Source of the DNA: Siphonodentalium dalli
Taxonomy: Eukaryota > Mollusca > Scaphopoda > Gadilida > Siphonodentaliidae
Reading direction: 5' to 3'
Assembly (NCBI GenBank): GCA_032622095.1
Contig: CP136066.1
Coordinates: 157,443,152 to 157,507,151, forward strand
DNA length: 64,000 nucleotides
Part shown: one piece after another, positions 1 through 10,138 of the stretch
Numbering within the stretch: the first letter of the stretch is position 1
How the letters are laid out: each line of letters opens with the position of its first letter
Notes under the pieces: model-generated
The model's database searches: none
Told to the model about the DNA's origin: nothing
The model's input: the letters and a program-made list of their open reading frames with translations, nothing else
Position numbers and translations under genes: made by a program

Positions 1-1040
1 GTTATGTATGGGTTTCTAAATCCAATGACATGCTTTTTATAGACTTTTTGTGTTTATCTGTTCATTAGTTTGGGTAAGATTAACCCCATTCTATCCGATT
101 TCATAACTCAAATATTTCTATTGATTATGTTTATAGATCTTGGCATAGTTTATAACACACCCCTAACCTGCATAGTGAGGGTCATTTGGTTTATTTGCTT
201 AAAATTATTAACATCCTCCACCAATCCTGTTGACACAATGAAATAACTAAATATTTTTTCACACAATAACTATATAATTAATTGCATCCATGTTAATGAT
301 GACACATTCTTCACCTGTATAGATTTTGGTATCAATTGAATGGTTTTGAAAATATTAACCATAACTTTAATTATATTTCCGCTGTTTACATACATTATTT
401 CTTTCCAATGATCAGCTTAGAAGGAAATTAACCCACCCCATTCCATAGTCATACAGTATGCTATCCAATGTAATGAATCTAATATTTTCAATCTGACCAA
501 TCTCATATCCTACCACTAGCTATCTGAAAATTCTGCATTAAAACATTTTATATCCAATCATTATCAATCATTTTATATCCAGGTCTATACACCCCTTACT
601 TGTATAGTTGTTCAGGTATTGATTGTTTTTTTTAATGAGAAATATTAACCCTTTTCTCCTATCTAAATGATCCCATGAATTTTTAATATGCAGCTGACAC
701 AAAATATAATAAACAAAAATAAACAATAATAAAAAAAAACATTCCAATGTAATAAGCAAATAAATGGAGTTGCTATGATGTTTATCTACTTAATGTCTTA
801 ACTATTTTGTCTTTAACTGCTATGGTGCTTCTCTCTGACTATGGATTGAGCTTAATTAGCTTTATCACTCTATAAGACATATCTGTGTTGGAGTGACCTA
901 ATAGGTTGAAATTGAATGCCACATCCATGTTCCTATTGTGTTTATGTGAGCAAGGTGCCAATAAGTCTAATTCCACTTGTGACCTTAATAGTAAGGTGTG
1001 AATTGTTGAAACTTTTTCACTCATGAAAAGGTTGGTGTAA
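1..1040. other. AT-rich intergenic DNA, no gene seen
   Basis: Reading both strands I find only short, low-complexity open frames without recognisable domains or convincing splice borders. No repeat family shared with the rest of the window was noticed here. Confidence 0.6.
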
Positions 1041-1060
1041 GGATTTATTAAAATAGCTAA

Positions 1061-1115
1061 TCGGTATCGCCAAGGTATGGGTTAAACATCTGCCGATCAT
1101 GATCGGCCTCTCATT
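1061..1115. repeat. Dispersed repeat with GATCGGCC palindrome, copy 1
   Basis: This short stretch contains a perfect 14-nt palindrome (CCGATCATGATCGG, 1093-1106) followed by CCTCTCATT. It is preceded by a GCCAAGG.ATGGGTTA.ACATCTG segment. The same block recurs near 10530-10570 and 23610-23660, so it is part of a dispersed element family rather than unique sequence. Confidence 0.6.
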
Positions 1116-1125
1116 CTTCCATGGC

Positions 1126-2380
1126 ATTGCTCATGAAAAGCTATATTGGCTTCTATGGAATTGTCTTTTGTTGTAGATAATTCCGTGGGCTGTACTCCCA
1201 TTTTAACATTTATTCAAGAGTCGACAAAATTGTTGGTATACTGCTTTTAATCAAATTACCCCCTTCCCCCACAACAAATGTAGTATGAGATTGCTTGCCA
1301 AAGGCAACCAATGCAGCATTTGACGTTAATTTGATGAGAGATGGATTCAAATGCCTGATGTTTTCTACATTTATGATTGGCAATGTTTTGGAAGCCTCAT
1401 GGCATTCAGATTAATTTTCCTGAATTGATTATATTTCCAGTGGTTACGTGGATTGCAGTCCAGCCGACAAAGCTTTAACACCATTTTTGGACAGTGCCCA
1501 TTCTGTGAAATGGTATGTTTTAATGGTCTTAAACAACATTGCAAATTGGTACATTTTGATCCATTCTATCAATATTTTATCTACCATACTTTTATGGGCT
1601 TGCGAATGTTTGCAACTCAATTTGTTTCCATTATTCCAATTTAGGTTGGTTTTAAATTTTTTAGTTTCGAAACGATAACACTAGATGTTCATTTTTCATT
1701 GACCATTTATATTCTGAATATCTTCTGGATATTTATAGAAATGGTTTATTTGTTGATCAAAAGGAAACCAATAAATGCAGGACCAAAATTCATAAATTTC
1801 AACGACATAAATAATGATTAATGACTGAACCGAGTAGTGGTAGTAAAAAAACATAATTTGTTCATGAACAGTCTTTGCATTTTGAAAGGGGCCTACAGGC
1901 CCAAGCCCCATAAACAGCCCCATACCTGTCAAATGCGGGGCTTATATCAGCCCCATAAAACCCACAGCCCCAGTATGAAGGCAGGCTGAATAACGAGAGA
2001 TTAAAGTTCAATCTGGAACATGCGAACAGTAAACAGAAATAAGTTCCACTTAGTAAACTTCTTGAAAACATGTGAGTACAAAATGTCATGATTGAATCAT
2101 TCATGAAGACATGAACTTGTTAAGTTGTTCTATGTTCAACAATTAGTTGAAATGTGTTTGAGCTAAATTTTAATATCAGTTTAAACTTTATGAGTTGTGT
2201 TTATAATATTTGAATTTTCTATGAAAAAGAAATAGTTTATGCATAATACAAAAACACAATGCAGAGACATTCCCATTGGTTACTGACAATTTACAGAACA
2301 AAAGTAATATGTGATTTAAGTTTTTATTACAAATCTACAACATTTATATAGCATCTGAATATAATGGTTCATGAAGTTAC
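1126..2380. other. Intergenic DNA with one weak exon-like stretch
   Basis: There is mostly nothing recognisable here. One spot, 1441-1640 on the plus strand, follows a pyrimidine-rich AG (ATATTTCCAG, ending at 1440). It can be read as a peptide with CPFC and later H-x4-H spacing, which recalls a zinc finger, but the spacing does not fit a classical C2H2 finger. No partner exon was found, so it is not called as a gene. Confidence 0.4.
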
Positions 2381-2414
2381 ACATGAGTGGTATTAATTCA
2401 TCATTCATATGTAC

Positions 2415-2432
2415 TTAACCCTTTCTGTACTG
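2415..2432 (+). mobile_element. Truncated piggyBac-like MITE end (family 2)
   Basis: Only the left terminus remains: TTAA followed by CCCTTTCTGTACTGA, identical to the start of the longer copy at 2636. The sequence then diverges and runs into a foldback element at 2475. Confidence 0.5.
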
Positions 2433-2474
2433 ATTGGGATTACAGAAAGAAAATCCTTTGTCCTTTGCTATGAT

Positions 2475-2605
2475 ACAGTAATGCCCTTAGTAATCGACTC
2501 CTTAACCACAGCAGAATTATGGGTAACTTTTCAGGATTTAGTCGGAAATATGGCTTGTTGCCATACATCGGAAAGCTCTCCCCGATTATTTAGGGCATTA
2601 CTGTA
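2475..2605. mobile_element. Foldback MITE (family 3), deleted copy
   Basis: It starts ACAGTAATGCCCT and ends GGGCATTACTGTA as inverted termini. The left arm matches the full copy at 11885-12080 (ATCGACTCCTTAACCACAGC, then ATATGGCTTGTTGCCAT), but most of the right arm is missing. No transposase is present; the parent superfamily cannot be told from the ends alone. Confidence 0.75.
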
Positions 2606-2635
2606 CACATGAGTGGTATCATCATTCACAGGTAC

Positions 2636-2813
2636 TTAACCCTTTCTGTACTGAATGGATTCTCCCACCCAGTTATAAAATTATACATTGAAATGATCTA
2701 TTATTCATTTGGAGGGTGTTCAATTAATAAAAGCAAATAACAGATGATAAAAGTACAGAGGGAGTCCTATTTATTGGAGGGATATGGTCAGATATTTAGT
2801 ACTGAAAGTGTTA
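2636..2813. mobile_element. piggyBac-like MITE (family 2)
   Basis: It begins TTAA-CCCTTTCTGTACTGAATGG and ends TATTTAGTACTGAAAGTGTTATAA, giving imperfect terminal inverted repeats of about 17 bp. TTAA target sites and CCCT-starting termini are the hallmark of the piggyBac superfamily. The interior is non-coding and the right end is decayed. Confidence 0.7.
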
Positions 2814-3201
2814 TAAAACAAATTTTTATGACACACATAATATAATAATGACAATATAGAATATTTCATAAATAACAATTTTATGATCAACCCCTGAAAA
2901 TGAACTTGAATGAGTACTTAACATGAAAAACATATTTTTTTGTAACACACACATAATAATGACAATTTAGAATATTTCATAAATAACAATATTATGATCA
3001 ATCCCCTCACAGTGTCCCTGAAAATGAACTTGAATGACTATTTAACCTGAAACCCCCAGTCACATGTCGGTAGGTTGAAAGATAAATTGCTACAACTTTT
3101 ACAGTGCGTAATAAATTTAATACTTGTCAGCAATATTTGTCTATTTTCTATCATTGAATTGATTGAGTGTATAATAAAATAATATGATTAATAAACAAAG
3201 G

Positions 3202-3455
3202 CTAACCCTTTCTTTACTGAATGGATGCTCCCATTCCATTATAAAAGTATACATTGGAATGGTCTATTATTCATCTGGAGGGATGTTCAGGTAATAAAAG
3301 CAAACAACAGATGATGAACGTGCGGACTGAGACCTATTTATTGGAGCACAGATAATAAGTTCCACAAACGACATATGGTCAGTTGTTGAACTTATTATCT
3401 GAACATTTCCTATGGGAACGACTCATCAAAGAGTATTTAGTACAGAAAGGGTTAA
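3202..3455. mobile_element. piggyBac-like MITE (family 2), near full length
   Basis: It runs from CTAACCCTTTCTTTACTGAATGG to AGTATTTAGTACAGAAAGGGTTAA. The right terminus is the better preserved and carries the TTAA; the left TTAA has decayed to CTAA. The interior shares TATACATTGGAATGGTCTAT and ATTATTCATCTGGAGG with the copies at 2636 and 7313. It also contains an internal inverted repeat around AATAAGTTC near 3355-3400. Confidence 0.75.
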
Positions 3456-4164
3456 AAAAAAAACTTTATGACACACATATTAATGACAATTTAGAATATT
3501 TCATAAATAACAATATTATGATCAATCCCTGAAAATGAACTGGAATGAGTATTTAACATGAAACCCCAGTCACATATCGGTAGTTTGAAAGATAAATTGC
3601 TATGTCTTTTACAGTGCGTAATAAATTTAATACTTGTCAGCAAAGAAAAGAAAGTGGGATGATGGAAATTTTCTTAAGAGATGGCCATGACAGATTTAGT
3701 TGGCTCAAATACATTAAATGTACACAATCCAATTCGGTGGTCCCCGTATCATCAGATTCCAACAACAACATTTCTTCAAAAGAGGGGCTTTAATTACAAA
3801 AAATAATGCTAACCGGCACCGTCAACTTTAGAATAAAATTTTCCAAAATGTGTTTTATATCAACATTTTTGTTCAACGCAATTTGGAATAGAGAGTAAGT
3901 CGGTCAGCTCTTTGAATATTCCAAGTGGTGAAAAATAAGATTTCAAAAATCGATGTCTGATAACTAAGCTTTGATGGGTGGGTTCCGCAACTCGAATCAA
4001 ATATTTTTTACCCCTGAAGCCAAAGAAATAGTAATTTAGAAGCGTTAATTTGGATTATGTATCTTTAATTGGTTTCTCAGCGAGTACCTATGTTAGTTTC
4101 CACACATAAGAAAATACCTTGTTCTCATCTTCAAATGTGTAAAAATATAAGTGTCAATCAAAAT

Positions 4165-4363
4165 TAATGCACCCAGGGCCGATAAGGTTCGGGGTGATTT
4201 ATGTGGTTCTTTGATCCTGTCATCCGGCAGACATTCCGGTTTTTCGGTACGATCCGTTCCGTATCGGCCGAACTTAAAGTCCGCATTTTACATCCGCCCG
4301 GAATGCTGCCTCCTTCCGGTAACGGAAAAAGCAAGTCACTTTGGAATTATACGTATCGCGCTC
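4165..4363 (+). repeat. Ngaro-like split direct repeat A1
   Basis: This 199-bp repeat begins TAATGCACCCAGGGCCGATA and matches A2 at 6350-6548 with only a handful of substitutions. It forms the left end of the element and probably carries the promoter, though no promoter motif is clear. Confidence 0.9.
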
Positions 4364-4561
4364 GGTTGTGTGTCGTCAATTCCTATCTGTTTCCATCCGT
4401 CACCGTGTTTCTTCACCAGCCTTCATTTATTCGTCTATCATCTTGTTCCTTGTGCGTTCTGTCTCCGTCCTGTTCCGTCGGCGTTACCTATTTTCGTGGG
4501 TCGCGCACGTGTTTCCCTGTTTCAGTGTTTGTCGTTCGGTGGCACTAAAAAAAGTTCTCAT

Positions 4562-5617
4562 ATGGTTCGTACGGGATCTCGCGGTCGGGCCCGCGCCCGT
4601 TCGTCTCGTAGCAGTCGACAGGATGCATCTGCCAGTTCGTCTCGTGCTGGTCCTGCTTCCAGTGACCGTGTTAGGCCTTCTTCTCGGGTTTCGGCAAGTG
4701 TGTCATCTGTGGCTGATTCACGGGTGCGTGGCCGTGGACAGCATTCGCGCGGCAGGCCTGCCTGTGGCTCTGGCCGGGGACGCCGCGCCTCCTGTGGCCG
4801 GGTTTCACATTCAAGCGGCCGCGATCCTGTTCGTCAGCCTCGTCGTCAGCCCAGTCGTCAGTCTCGTCGCCGACAGGATGGTTCTCCGCGCCCCAAGTTT
4901 CCGCGCTATGAATCCAGGTCACCATCAGCGTCTCCTTTGTCGACACGTCGACGCAGCAGTTCCGACGACAGCTCCACTTCTCTCCGCCGCCACGAGGATT
5001 CCCGTGTGGCTTCGGTGATACACCGACCGAACGCTCCGGCAAGAGACAGAACTGATCCGGGTAATCCCTTATTTAGCTTACCATCCTCACTGGTCTCCCA
5101 TTGGGACGCCCCCTTGCCGATTCCCACGGCGGCAGACGGTTTTGGCTCTCACGTTTCCCGGTCTATTCGCGACAAAATTTTCCGGGGCGATTTTATCAAT
5201 TTGGATCAACTGCAGGAACCCGCCTCATCTATTCATACAGCTGACCCCCGTCAGTTGGTTGTCTCTGCTTCCGGGCGAATCCGCGTTGCGCCAAGCGGGC
5301 ATGCTGCTCCAATAACGTCTGTTGACTCGTGGACCGATGCTTTTCTCACTTTCGTTTCGGTGTACCTCGACGTTCACCCTGAATCGTCGGCCCAGCCCCT
5401 TTTGCGTTACCTGCGCACAATTCGTTGGGCGGCTGCTAAATGTGGGGGATCTGCCTGGCGGGTGTACGATACCCAATTTCGGTTGAAGTGGGTTGGGAAT
5501 ACTGCTACTCCTTGGGAGACCATCGACCCTAACATTTGGCTGCTGGTCATGACGCCCCAGGTTCGGCAACCTCAGATGGGATCCATCTCTCCCCCGTCGG
5601 CAACGCTCTCTACTTGA
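4562..5617 (+). CDS. Gag-like ORF of the Ngaro/DIRS-like element
   Basis: This is an open frame of 351 codons from the first ATG that lies within the element and downstream of A1 (ATGGTTCGTACGG). The frame is open further upstream but into A1 and flanking DNA, so the internal ATG is preferred. Residues 1 to about 150 are extremely rich in Arg and Ser (basic, probably disordered, suited to nucleic-acid binding). The C-terminal half is folded-looking. It contains the blocks IRDKIFRGDFINLDQL, WTDAFLTFVSVYLDVHPE, LLRYLRTIRWAA and WRVYDTQFR, a series I associate with the ORF1/Gag of DIRS-order elements in marine animals. Role inferred: particle or nucleoprotein protein of the retroelement. No protease or RT follows. 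The frame is uninterrupted, so loss of the rest may be recent, or this short form may be moved in trans. Confidence 0.75.
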   Translation: MVRTGSRGRARARSSRSSRQDASASSSRAGPASSDRVRPSSRVSASVSSVADSRVRGRGQHSRGRPACGSGRGRRASCGRVSHSSGRDPVRQPRRQPSRQSRRRQDGSPRPKFPRYESRSPSASPLSTRRRSSSDDSSTSLRRHEDSRVASVIHRPNAPARDRTDPGNPLFSLPSSLVSHWDAPLPIPTAADGFGSHVSRSIRDKIFRGDFINLDQLQEPASSIHTADPRQLVVSASGRIRVAPSGHAAPITSVDSWTDAFLTFVSVYLDVHPESSAQPLLRYLRTIRWAAAKCGGSAWRVYDTQFRLKWVGNTATPWETIDPNIWLLVMTPQVRQPQMGSISPPSATLST

Positions 5618-5905
5618 ATAGTCTCCAGGGCGCCCTGGGGACCTTCCTGGCATCTGACACTATGGTTTTCCCGGTGGTTTAACTGTTTCATTGATGTCAT
5701 TGGGCATGGAGCTCCTGGTTTGGGGGAGTGCTGCGCACTCTATGGCGGTCCTGCAGATAGTGGTAGTGTCGCCATAGCGTTATAACCTGTCTGGTAACTT
5801 TGATGGGTGGCTTATCAATAGTAGCTTAGTATGTTTATGACTGCGCAGTCATCTTATGCTTATTCGAGAGTGCTCTCGAACTGTAGCCTGAGTGTAATAT
5901 TCCAG
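5618..5905 (+). other. Internal deletion scar of the Ngaro-like element
   Basis: Only 288 bp of non-coding sequence lies between the gag-like stop and B1, where autonomous relatives would have several kb encoding RT, RNase H and a tyrosine recombinase. No conserved motif of those enzymes is seen in any frame. Confidence 0.6.
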
Positions 5906-6352
5906 GCCGTTGCTTAGCCATAGGGAGTTGGGCTGTCCAGTGGTCTCTACTGCCATTCCTGCGTCGCACTCGTTGGGCTTCTCCCTGTTGGCCGTGTGTG
6001 CTTATTGCTTAGGGCGCCTCATAGCAATTCTTGGGCGCCGGCTCCGAATCGTACCTTGCTCGTCGGGCCATGCTCATGCCTGCGCTGTACAGAAGTATTT
6101 CTTCAGCGTTCTCTGCTTCGGCTTCTCGTCGGAGCTAAGGCTCTGCTTAATTGGTTTCCATGCGTATGGGCTATCTGCAGGACAAGCTTATAATGTTGCA
6201 TTAAAGCTGAGATCATGCCCCACTCATGTGTTGTCGTTTAAATATTCCATGTGATAAGAGTGTTTTCCCTGTAGTGCATACACAATCAATGCAGTAGTGG
6301 CAGGGCTGTCACTGGTGGGGGTAGTGTCTCTTGGATCTGAGTGATCACATAA
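5906..6352 (+). repeat. Ngaro-like split direct repeat B1
   Basis: This 447-bp repeat begins GCCGTTGCTTAGCCATAGGG and ends GATCACATAA. It matches B2 at 6771-7217 with very few differences. Its last three bases (TAA) are also the first three of A2. Confidence 0.9.
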
Positions 6353-6548
6353 TGCACCCAGGGCCGATAAGGTTCAGGGTGATTTATGTGGTTCTTTGAT
6401 CCTGTCATCCGGCAGACATTCCTGTTTTTCGGTACGATCCGTTCCGTATCGGCCGAACTTAAAGTCCGCATTTTACATCCGCCCGGAATGCTGCCTCCTT
6501 CCGGTAACGGAAAAAGCAAGTCACTTTGGAATTATATGTATCGCGCTC
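6350..6548 (+). repeat. Ngaro-like split direct repeat A2
   Basis: This is the 199-bp copy of A1, directly fused to B1. The B1/A2 junction is the sequence expected at the closure point of the circular intermediate. Confidence 0.9.
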
Positions 6549-6770
6549 CCTCCCTCCCCCTTGGAGCTCCATGCCCCGCTTTGTTCGGCGTCCCGAAGTG
6601 GCACGCCATCTTCATTGTTATGTGATGCCTGTTTTGTTTTGGGCCTATGGCCCTGTTTGTTTAAATCTCGTTGCTGCTGTTTGTTTTCACTTTCAGGTGC
6701 TGTGTCATCAGTGCCATTGATCCAGCTTTGGTGCGTCCTGCAGGGGTAACTGTGGTGTTACCCGCCCATC
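6549..6770 (+). other. Spacer between A2 and B2
   Basis: These 222 bp have no counterpart after A1 or before B1. Textbook Ngaro elements have A2 and B2 adjacent, so this is either a lineage-specific unique segment or sequence that was deleted from the corresponding place after A1. No coding frame of note. Confidence 0.6.
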
Positions 6771-7217
6771 GCCGTTGCTTAGCCATAGGGAGTTGGGCTG
6801 TCCAGTGGTCTCTACTGCCATTCCTGCGTCGCACTCGTTGGGCTTCTCCCTGTTGGCCGTGTGTGCTTATTGCTTAGGGCGCCTCATAGCAATTCTTGAG
6901 CGCCGGCTCCGAATCGTACCTTGCTCGTCGGGCCATGCTCATGCCTGCGCTGTACAGAAGTATTTCTTCAGCGTTCTCTGCTTCGGCTTCTCGTCAGAGC
7001 TAAGGCTCTGCTTAATTGGTTTCCATGCGTATGGGCTATCTGCAGGACAAGCTTATAATGTTGCATTAAAGCTGAGATCATACCCCACTCATGTGTTGTC
7101 GTTTAAATATTCCATGTGATAAGAGTGTTTTCCCTGTAGTGCATACACAATCAATGCAGTAGTGGCAGGGCTGTCACTGGTGGGGGTAGTGTCTCTTGGA
7201 TCTGAGTGATCACATAA
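6771..7217 (+). repeat. Ngaro-like split direct repeat B2
   Basis: This is the right-hand copy of B1 and ends CACATAA at the right boundary of the element. The next bases (AGGCAC) are flanking DNA. Confidence 0.9.
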
Positions 7218-7312
7218 AGGCACTATTATTGTCATGAATAAATTTAAAACATTAGTGCACAAATCGCAAGTATGGTACATCTTGATATGACAACAAAAAA
7301 CTAAAATGTTGC

Positions 7313-7557
7313 TTAACCTTTCTATACTGAATGAATTTTCCTACTCAGTTATAAAAGTATACATTGGAATTTTCTATTATTCATCTGAGGGATGCTCAGG
7401 AAAAATAAATGGACGACAAATAATAAAAGTAAAGAAGGAGTGCTATTTATTTAGTTATGTTCATATAATAAATTCATATGTTTGTTTGAACTTATCATGT
7501 GAACATTTCCTAAGGAATAACTACTTACCAATGAGTATTTAGTATGGAAAGGTTTAA
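7313..7557. mobile_element. piggyBac-like MITE (family 2)
   Basis: The ends are TTAACCTTTCTATACTGAATG and GAGTATTTAGTATGGAAAGGTTTAA, inverted and imperfect. The interior matches the copies at 2636 and 3202 (GTATACATTGGAATTTTC, TATTATTCATCTGAGGGATG). It carries TTAA on both sides and is non-coding. Confidence 0.75.
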
Positions 7558-7692
7558 AACAGCCAATATAACACTGAAAGTATACACAAAATTCCAAATT
7601 AGTGTGAACACAGATGACATCAAAATTTATAATGCAGCAAACGACCGACACAGTTGCTGATTGGTAGAATATATATGCTAATTGATTGATGC

Positions 7693-7943
7693 TTAACCCT
7701 TTCATGAGGGAGCTGGGCTGGTGAATCATTAAAAACCCTGTGCCAGTGCATTCTCTTATAATTTTATATGCGAGTCTCCCATATATAAGAGAATGCACTG
7801 GTTACAAGGTCAAAGTAAATATTGTTAGGCCAATGCATTCTCTTATAATATGCAAGGCGCCCTATGGGAGACTCGCATATAAGAGAATGCATTCGCACAG
7901 GGTTTTCGTAAAATTTCAGAAGCTCCAGTCAATGAAGGGTTAA
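7693..7943. mobile_element. piggyBac-like foldback MITE (family 1)
   Basis: TTAACCCTTTCATGA at the left and TCAATGAAGGGTTAA at the right are inverted termini with TTAA target sites. The interior holds repeated inverted blocks of GCATTCTCTTATA and GCGAGTCTCCCATA that can fold into long hairpins. Related copies lie at 8636, 10805, 12115 and 21755. Confidence 0.8.
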
Positions 7944-8635
7944 TATCTTCACTGCTGAATGATGTCATGACCAGTGGAAAAACAAAATGGAAATGTTTCG
8001 AAAATCCTAAAACTGTCTCCAGGCTATCATGATACACAATCCTAAAACATCATACATTATTTCAAATGTCAAGAAACACCGATTTTGAGGCACTAATTTC
8101 TTAGTTCCATTTAAGAATTACAGCCGACTGCTAGTAGTAGGCTCGTACTCAAGATGGATGTATAGCAAACAGATTGACATTTTACATCTGTAATCACATT
8201 ATACATAAGGCCTTAAAATAAAATATCTGCTCTCCGGCAAATAGATCTCAATTTTTTAGATGAGGGATGGAGGCTATTTATTTAATTCCTTTTATCAAGA
8301 TCTGGATAACAATACTGCAAAAGTAAAAAATAAAATATTTTCGTTTTTCAAATGCAATATTTCGAACAGAAAATATTGAAAAAAATGTTTGACAAGGCTT
8401 TTTAAAAGGACATTTCGGTGGCAAAGAAGGTGCCTGAGAACACAGAATTATTATTTATTTGGCCTGAGCAAAATCAATTTATATGTACAAAAGTTGAACA
8501 ATATGTCAAAACAAAATGGCTGAATTCTAATCTCAATGTTTGCTTATGTTTTTCTCTTTTAGCCTATCACAGTGAAGATGCTAGTAAAGTGACAGCAATG
8601 TAACTCTGGCAGTATGTATGATTCTCCTCAGCAGG

Positions 8636-8724
8636 ATTTATGGGAGACTCACATATATAAGAGAATGCACTGGCACAGGATATTTAATGCAGCACCAGCG
8701 CAGCTCCTGTCATGAAAGGGTTAA
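8636..8724. mobile_element. Right half of a family 1 MITE
   Basis: It matches the right arm of the family 1 elements (GGGAGACTCACATATATAAG, then TGCACTGGCACAGG) and ends CATGAAAGGGTTAA. The left half is absent. Between 7944 and 8635 no other feature was recognised. Confidence 0.7.
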
Positions 8725-9476
8725 CGATGCCATTCATTAAACATTAATATTGAGCTATATTTAAGTTTTTAAGATTGTCTGATAGATCTTCATTAAAAAT
8801 TGGGTTTGATCAAAATATAAACATCAAAGATCCAGTGTATGGGCATAAAATTTCACTTGATTATGGGTTTCTTTAAAACTTCATTGCGAGTCCAGATTCA
8901 ATGGAGGGGCTTTGCTTCCTACTGTGGTGGCATCCACCTCATGCACAGTAGGCAAAGACCTACTATGTATGGGCAGATAGTAATCTACATACAAACTCAC
9001 AAACCCTACATATGCTCTTCAGCGGAATTACAGCATCCAAAAGTGGGCTGTAGGAGAGGGGTAACAGCCCTTTCAAATCTTCCAAGGTATCATCCCAAAC
9101 TCCAAACTTGTAAAATGTCACATATGATAAACGGCCCCTGTATGTGCCTGAATAAACCTTGTAAGCCTATTTTTTTAATTCACAGATTCTAGGATGGGCG
9201 GCATGCAATAAACACAGAATGCCACGTGTGTTAATGGGTTTGACAATATCGTACTTGTGCCATCGCGAAGTGCCATCGTGGAAGGATAGAACTCGAGGCT
9301 GTGCCATATCAACAAACCTATTAACAAACTCACGACGTTCTGTGTATATATAACCATGCAGTTGTGGGCATATGAGAAATTGCTAGGTTTACAATCTGAG
9401 GATTTAGGCATACTTTTGTTTGGTACTGAGTGGTTGGCCATAGTGTTTTGCTCATAGGTGAGATTACAACTTTAAT
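8725..9476. other. 3' flank of the fibrinogen-related gene
   Basis: This is downstream of the minus-strand stop at 9477. It should contain the 3' UTR and polyadenylation site. ATTAAA on the minus strand occurs directly after the stop (about 9471-9476) and again near 9174-9179. The latter would give a UTR of about 300 nt, but neither can be confirmed. An open frame at 9175-9441 on the same strand has no domain and is probably chance. Confidence 0.4.
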
Positions 9477-10138
9477 CTACAGTCTGCGAAACATCATTGT
9501 TGTGTGCATGAGTGAATTCATCCATCCAAAACCATTGGACCATACCATGGTGTAATCCCAGGGGGCACTGGTTGTATTATAGTATTCTCCATTTAGATTG
9601 CTTATAAAGCAGCATCCAAACCACCAAGCTCCCCGTCTTGTTGTTGAACATGGGTTTAAGCTGCATGGTAGTTTCGTGTGGTCATTATCCACTGTACTGA
9701 ATGGCCTTCCATCATGAGATCTGGCAGTTACATCGACAAATGAGTTTCCAGCTGTTCCGCTGTGCCCGGATATATGCAAGGTATATAAGTTTGCTGCCGT
9801 GTCAATGGAAAACAACGAGTACCTTGCATATTTGTACAGACCAGTTGAATCCCGCAATTTTAGGTATAGCTCGCTTGGAATAGTGGCTGTCATCTGATGA
9901 ACTGTTTCGAGGCCAATCCAGTGGTCATTTGATGTGGTTACCATGCCAAATCCATTAGCGTACTCATTCCATAAGCGGTTGTAGAAGATTTCGATGCCGT
10001 TGAGCCTCTGCTGGAACACCGTCCACCCACCACTCTCTGTAGTCATATCACAAACAACGTCTAGTGAATGACAGCCATCTGGACTGATCTCGTATACACC
10101 GTCCAAAACATGTCCAGCATCTCGCCATCCCTTACAAT
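9477..10138 (-). CDS. Terminal exon: whole fibrinogen C-terminal domain
   Basis: The minus-strand acceptor is TTTCCTCAATTTTCAG, giving an exon that starts AT|TGT AAG GGA TGG. With the last G of the microexon the first codon becomes GAT, so the domain opens DCKGWRDAGHVLDGVYEI, the canonical fibrinogen-domain start. The exon runs 662 nt to a TAG at 9477-9479. The ending WMNSLMHTTMMFRRL corresponds to the family's usual last beta strand, so the domain is complete. Confidence 0.9.

Larger units (their letters stand above)
2383..3650. repeat. Locally duplicated block interleaved with MITEs
   Basis: Two kinds of local duplication are visible. A stretch beginning CATGAGTGGTAT and ending at a TTAACCCTTTCTGTACTGA element start occurs at about 2383-2431 and 2609-2660. 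A second stretch (TTTAGAATATTTCATAAATA and onward) occurs three times, at about 2829-2935, 2942-3132 and 3469-3645. A piggyBac-like MITE sits between the second and third copies. The picture is one of tandem duplication of a segment that already carried MITEs, with later insertions. A plus-strand frame at 3602-3793 falls in the third copy and has no recognisable domain. Confidence 0.7.
4165..7217 (+). mobile_element. Non-autonomous Ngaro/PAT-like (DIRS-order) retroelement
   Basis: The layout is A1 (4165-4363), a gag-like ORF (4562-5617), B1 (5906-6352), A2 (6350-6548), a 222-bp spacer, and B2 (6771-7217). A1/A2 and B1/B2 are nearly identical direct repeats, with B1 running straight into A2. 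This split direct repeat arrangement is known from Ngaro and PAT elements, which replicate through a circle and integrate with a tyrosine recombinase. The trinucleotide TAA lies at the left end, at the B1/A2 junction and at the right end, as expected for a recombination core. No reverse transcriptase, RNase H or recombinase is present: only 288 bp separate the ORF from B1. The element is more GC-rich than its surroundings, which suggests recent arrival. The near identity of its repeats suggests the same. Confidence 0.85.

Noticed and set aside
1441-1640. Zinc-finger-like exon with CPFC and H-x4-H
   Set aside because: The spacing between the cysteine pair and the histidines is two residues short of a classical finger, and no neighbouring exon or repeat of the motif was found.
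4151-4561. N-terminal extension of the gag-like frame upstream of 4562
   Set aside because: The frame is open but begins with GTG in flanking DNA outside the element, and crosses the A1 repeat. The first ATG downstream of A1 is the more sensible start.
9175-9441. Minus-strand open frame of 88 codons downstream of the fibrinogen exon
   Set aside because: It lies in the presumed 3' UTR, has no signal peptide or domain, and overlaps nothing conserved.
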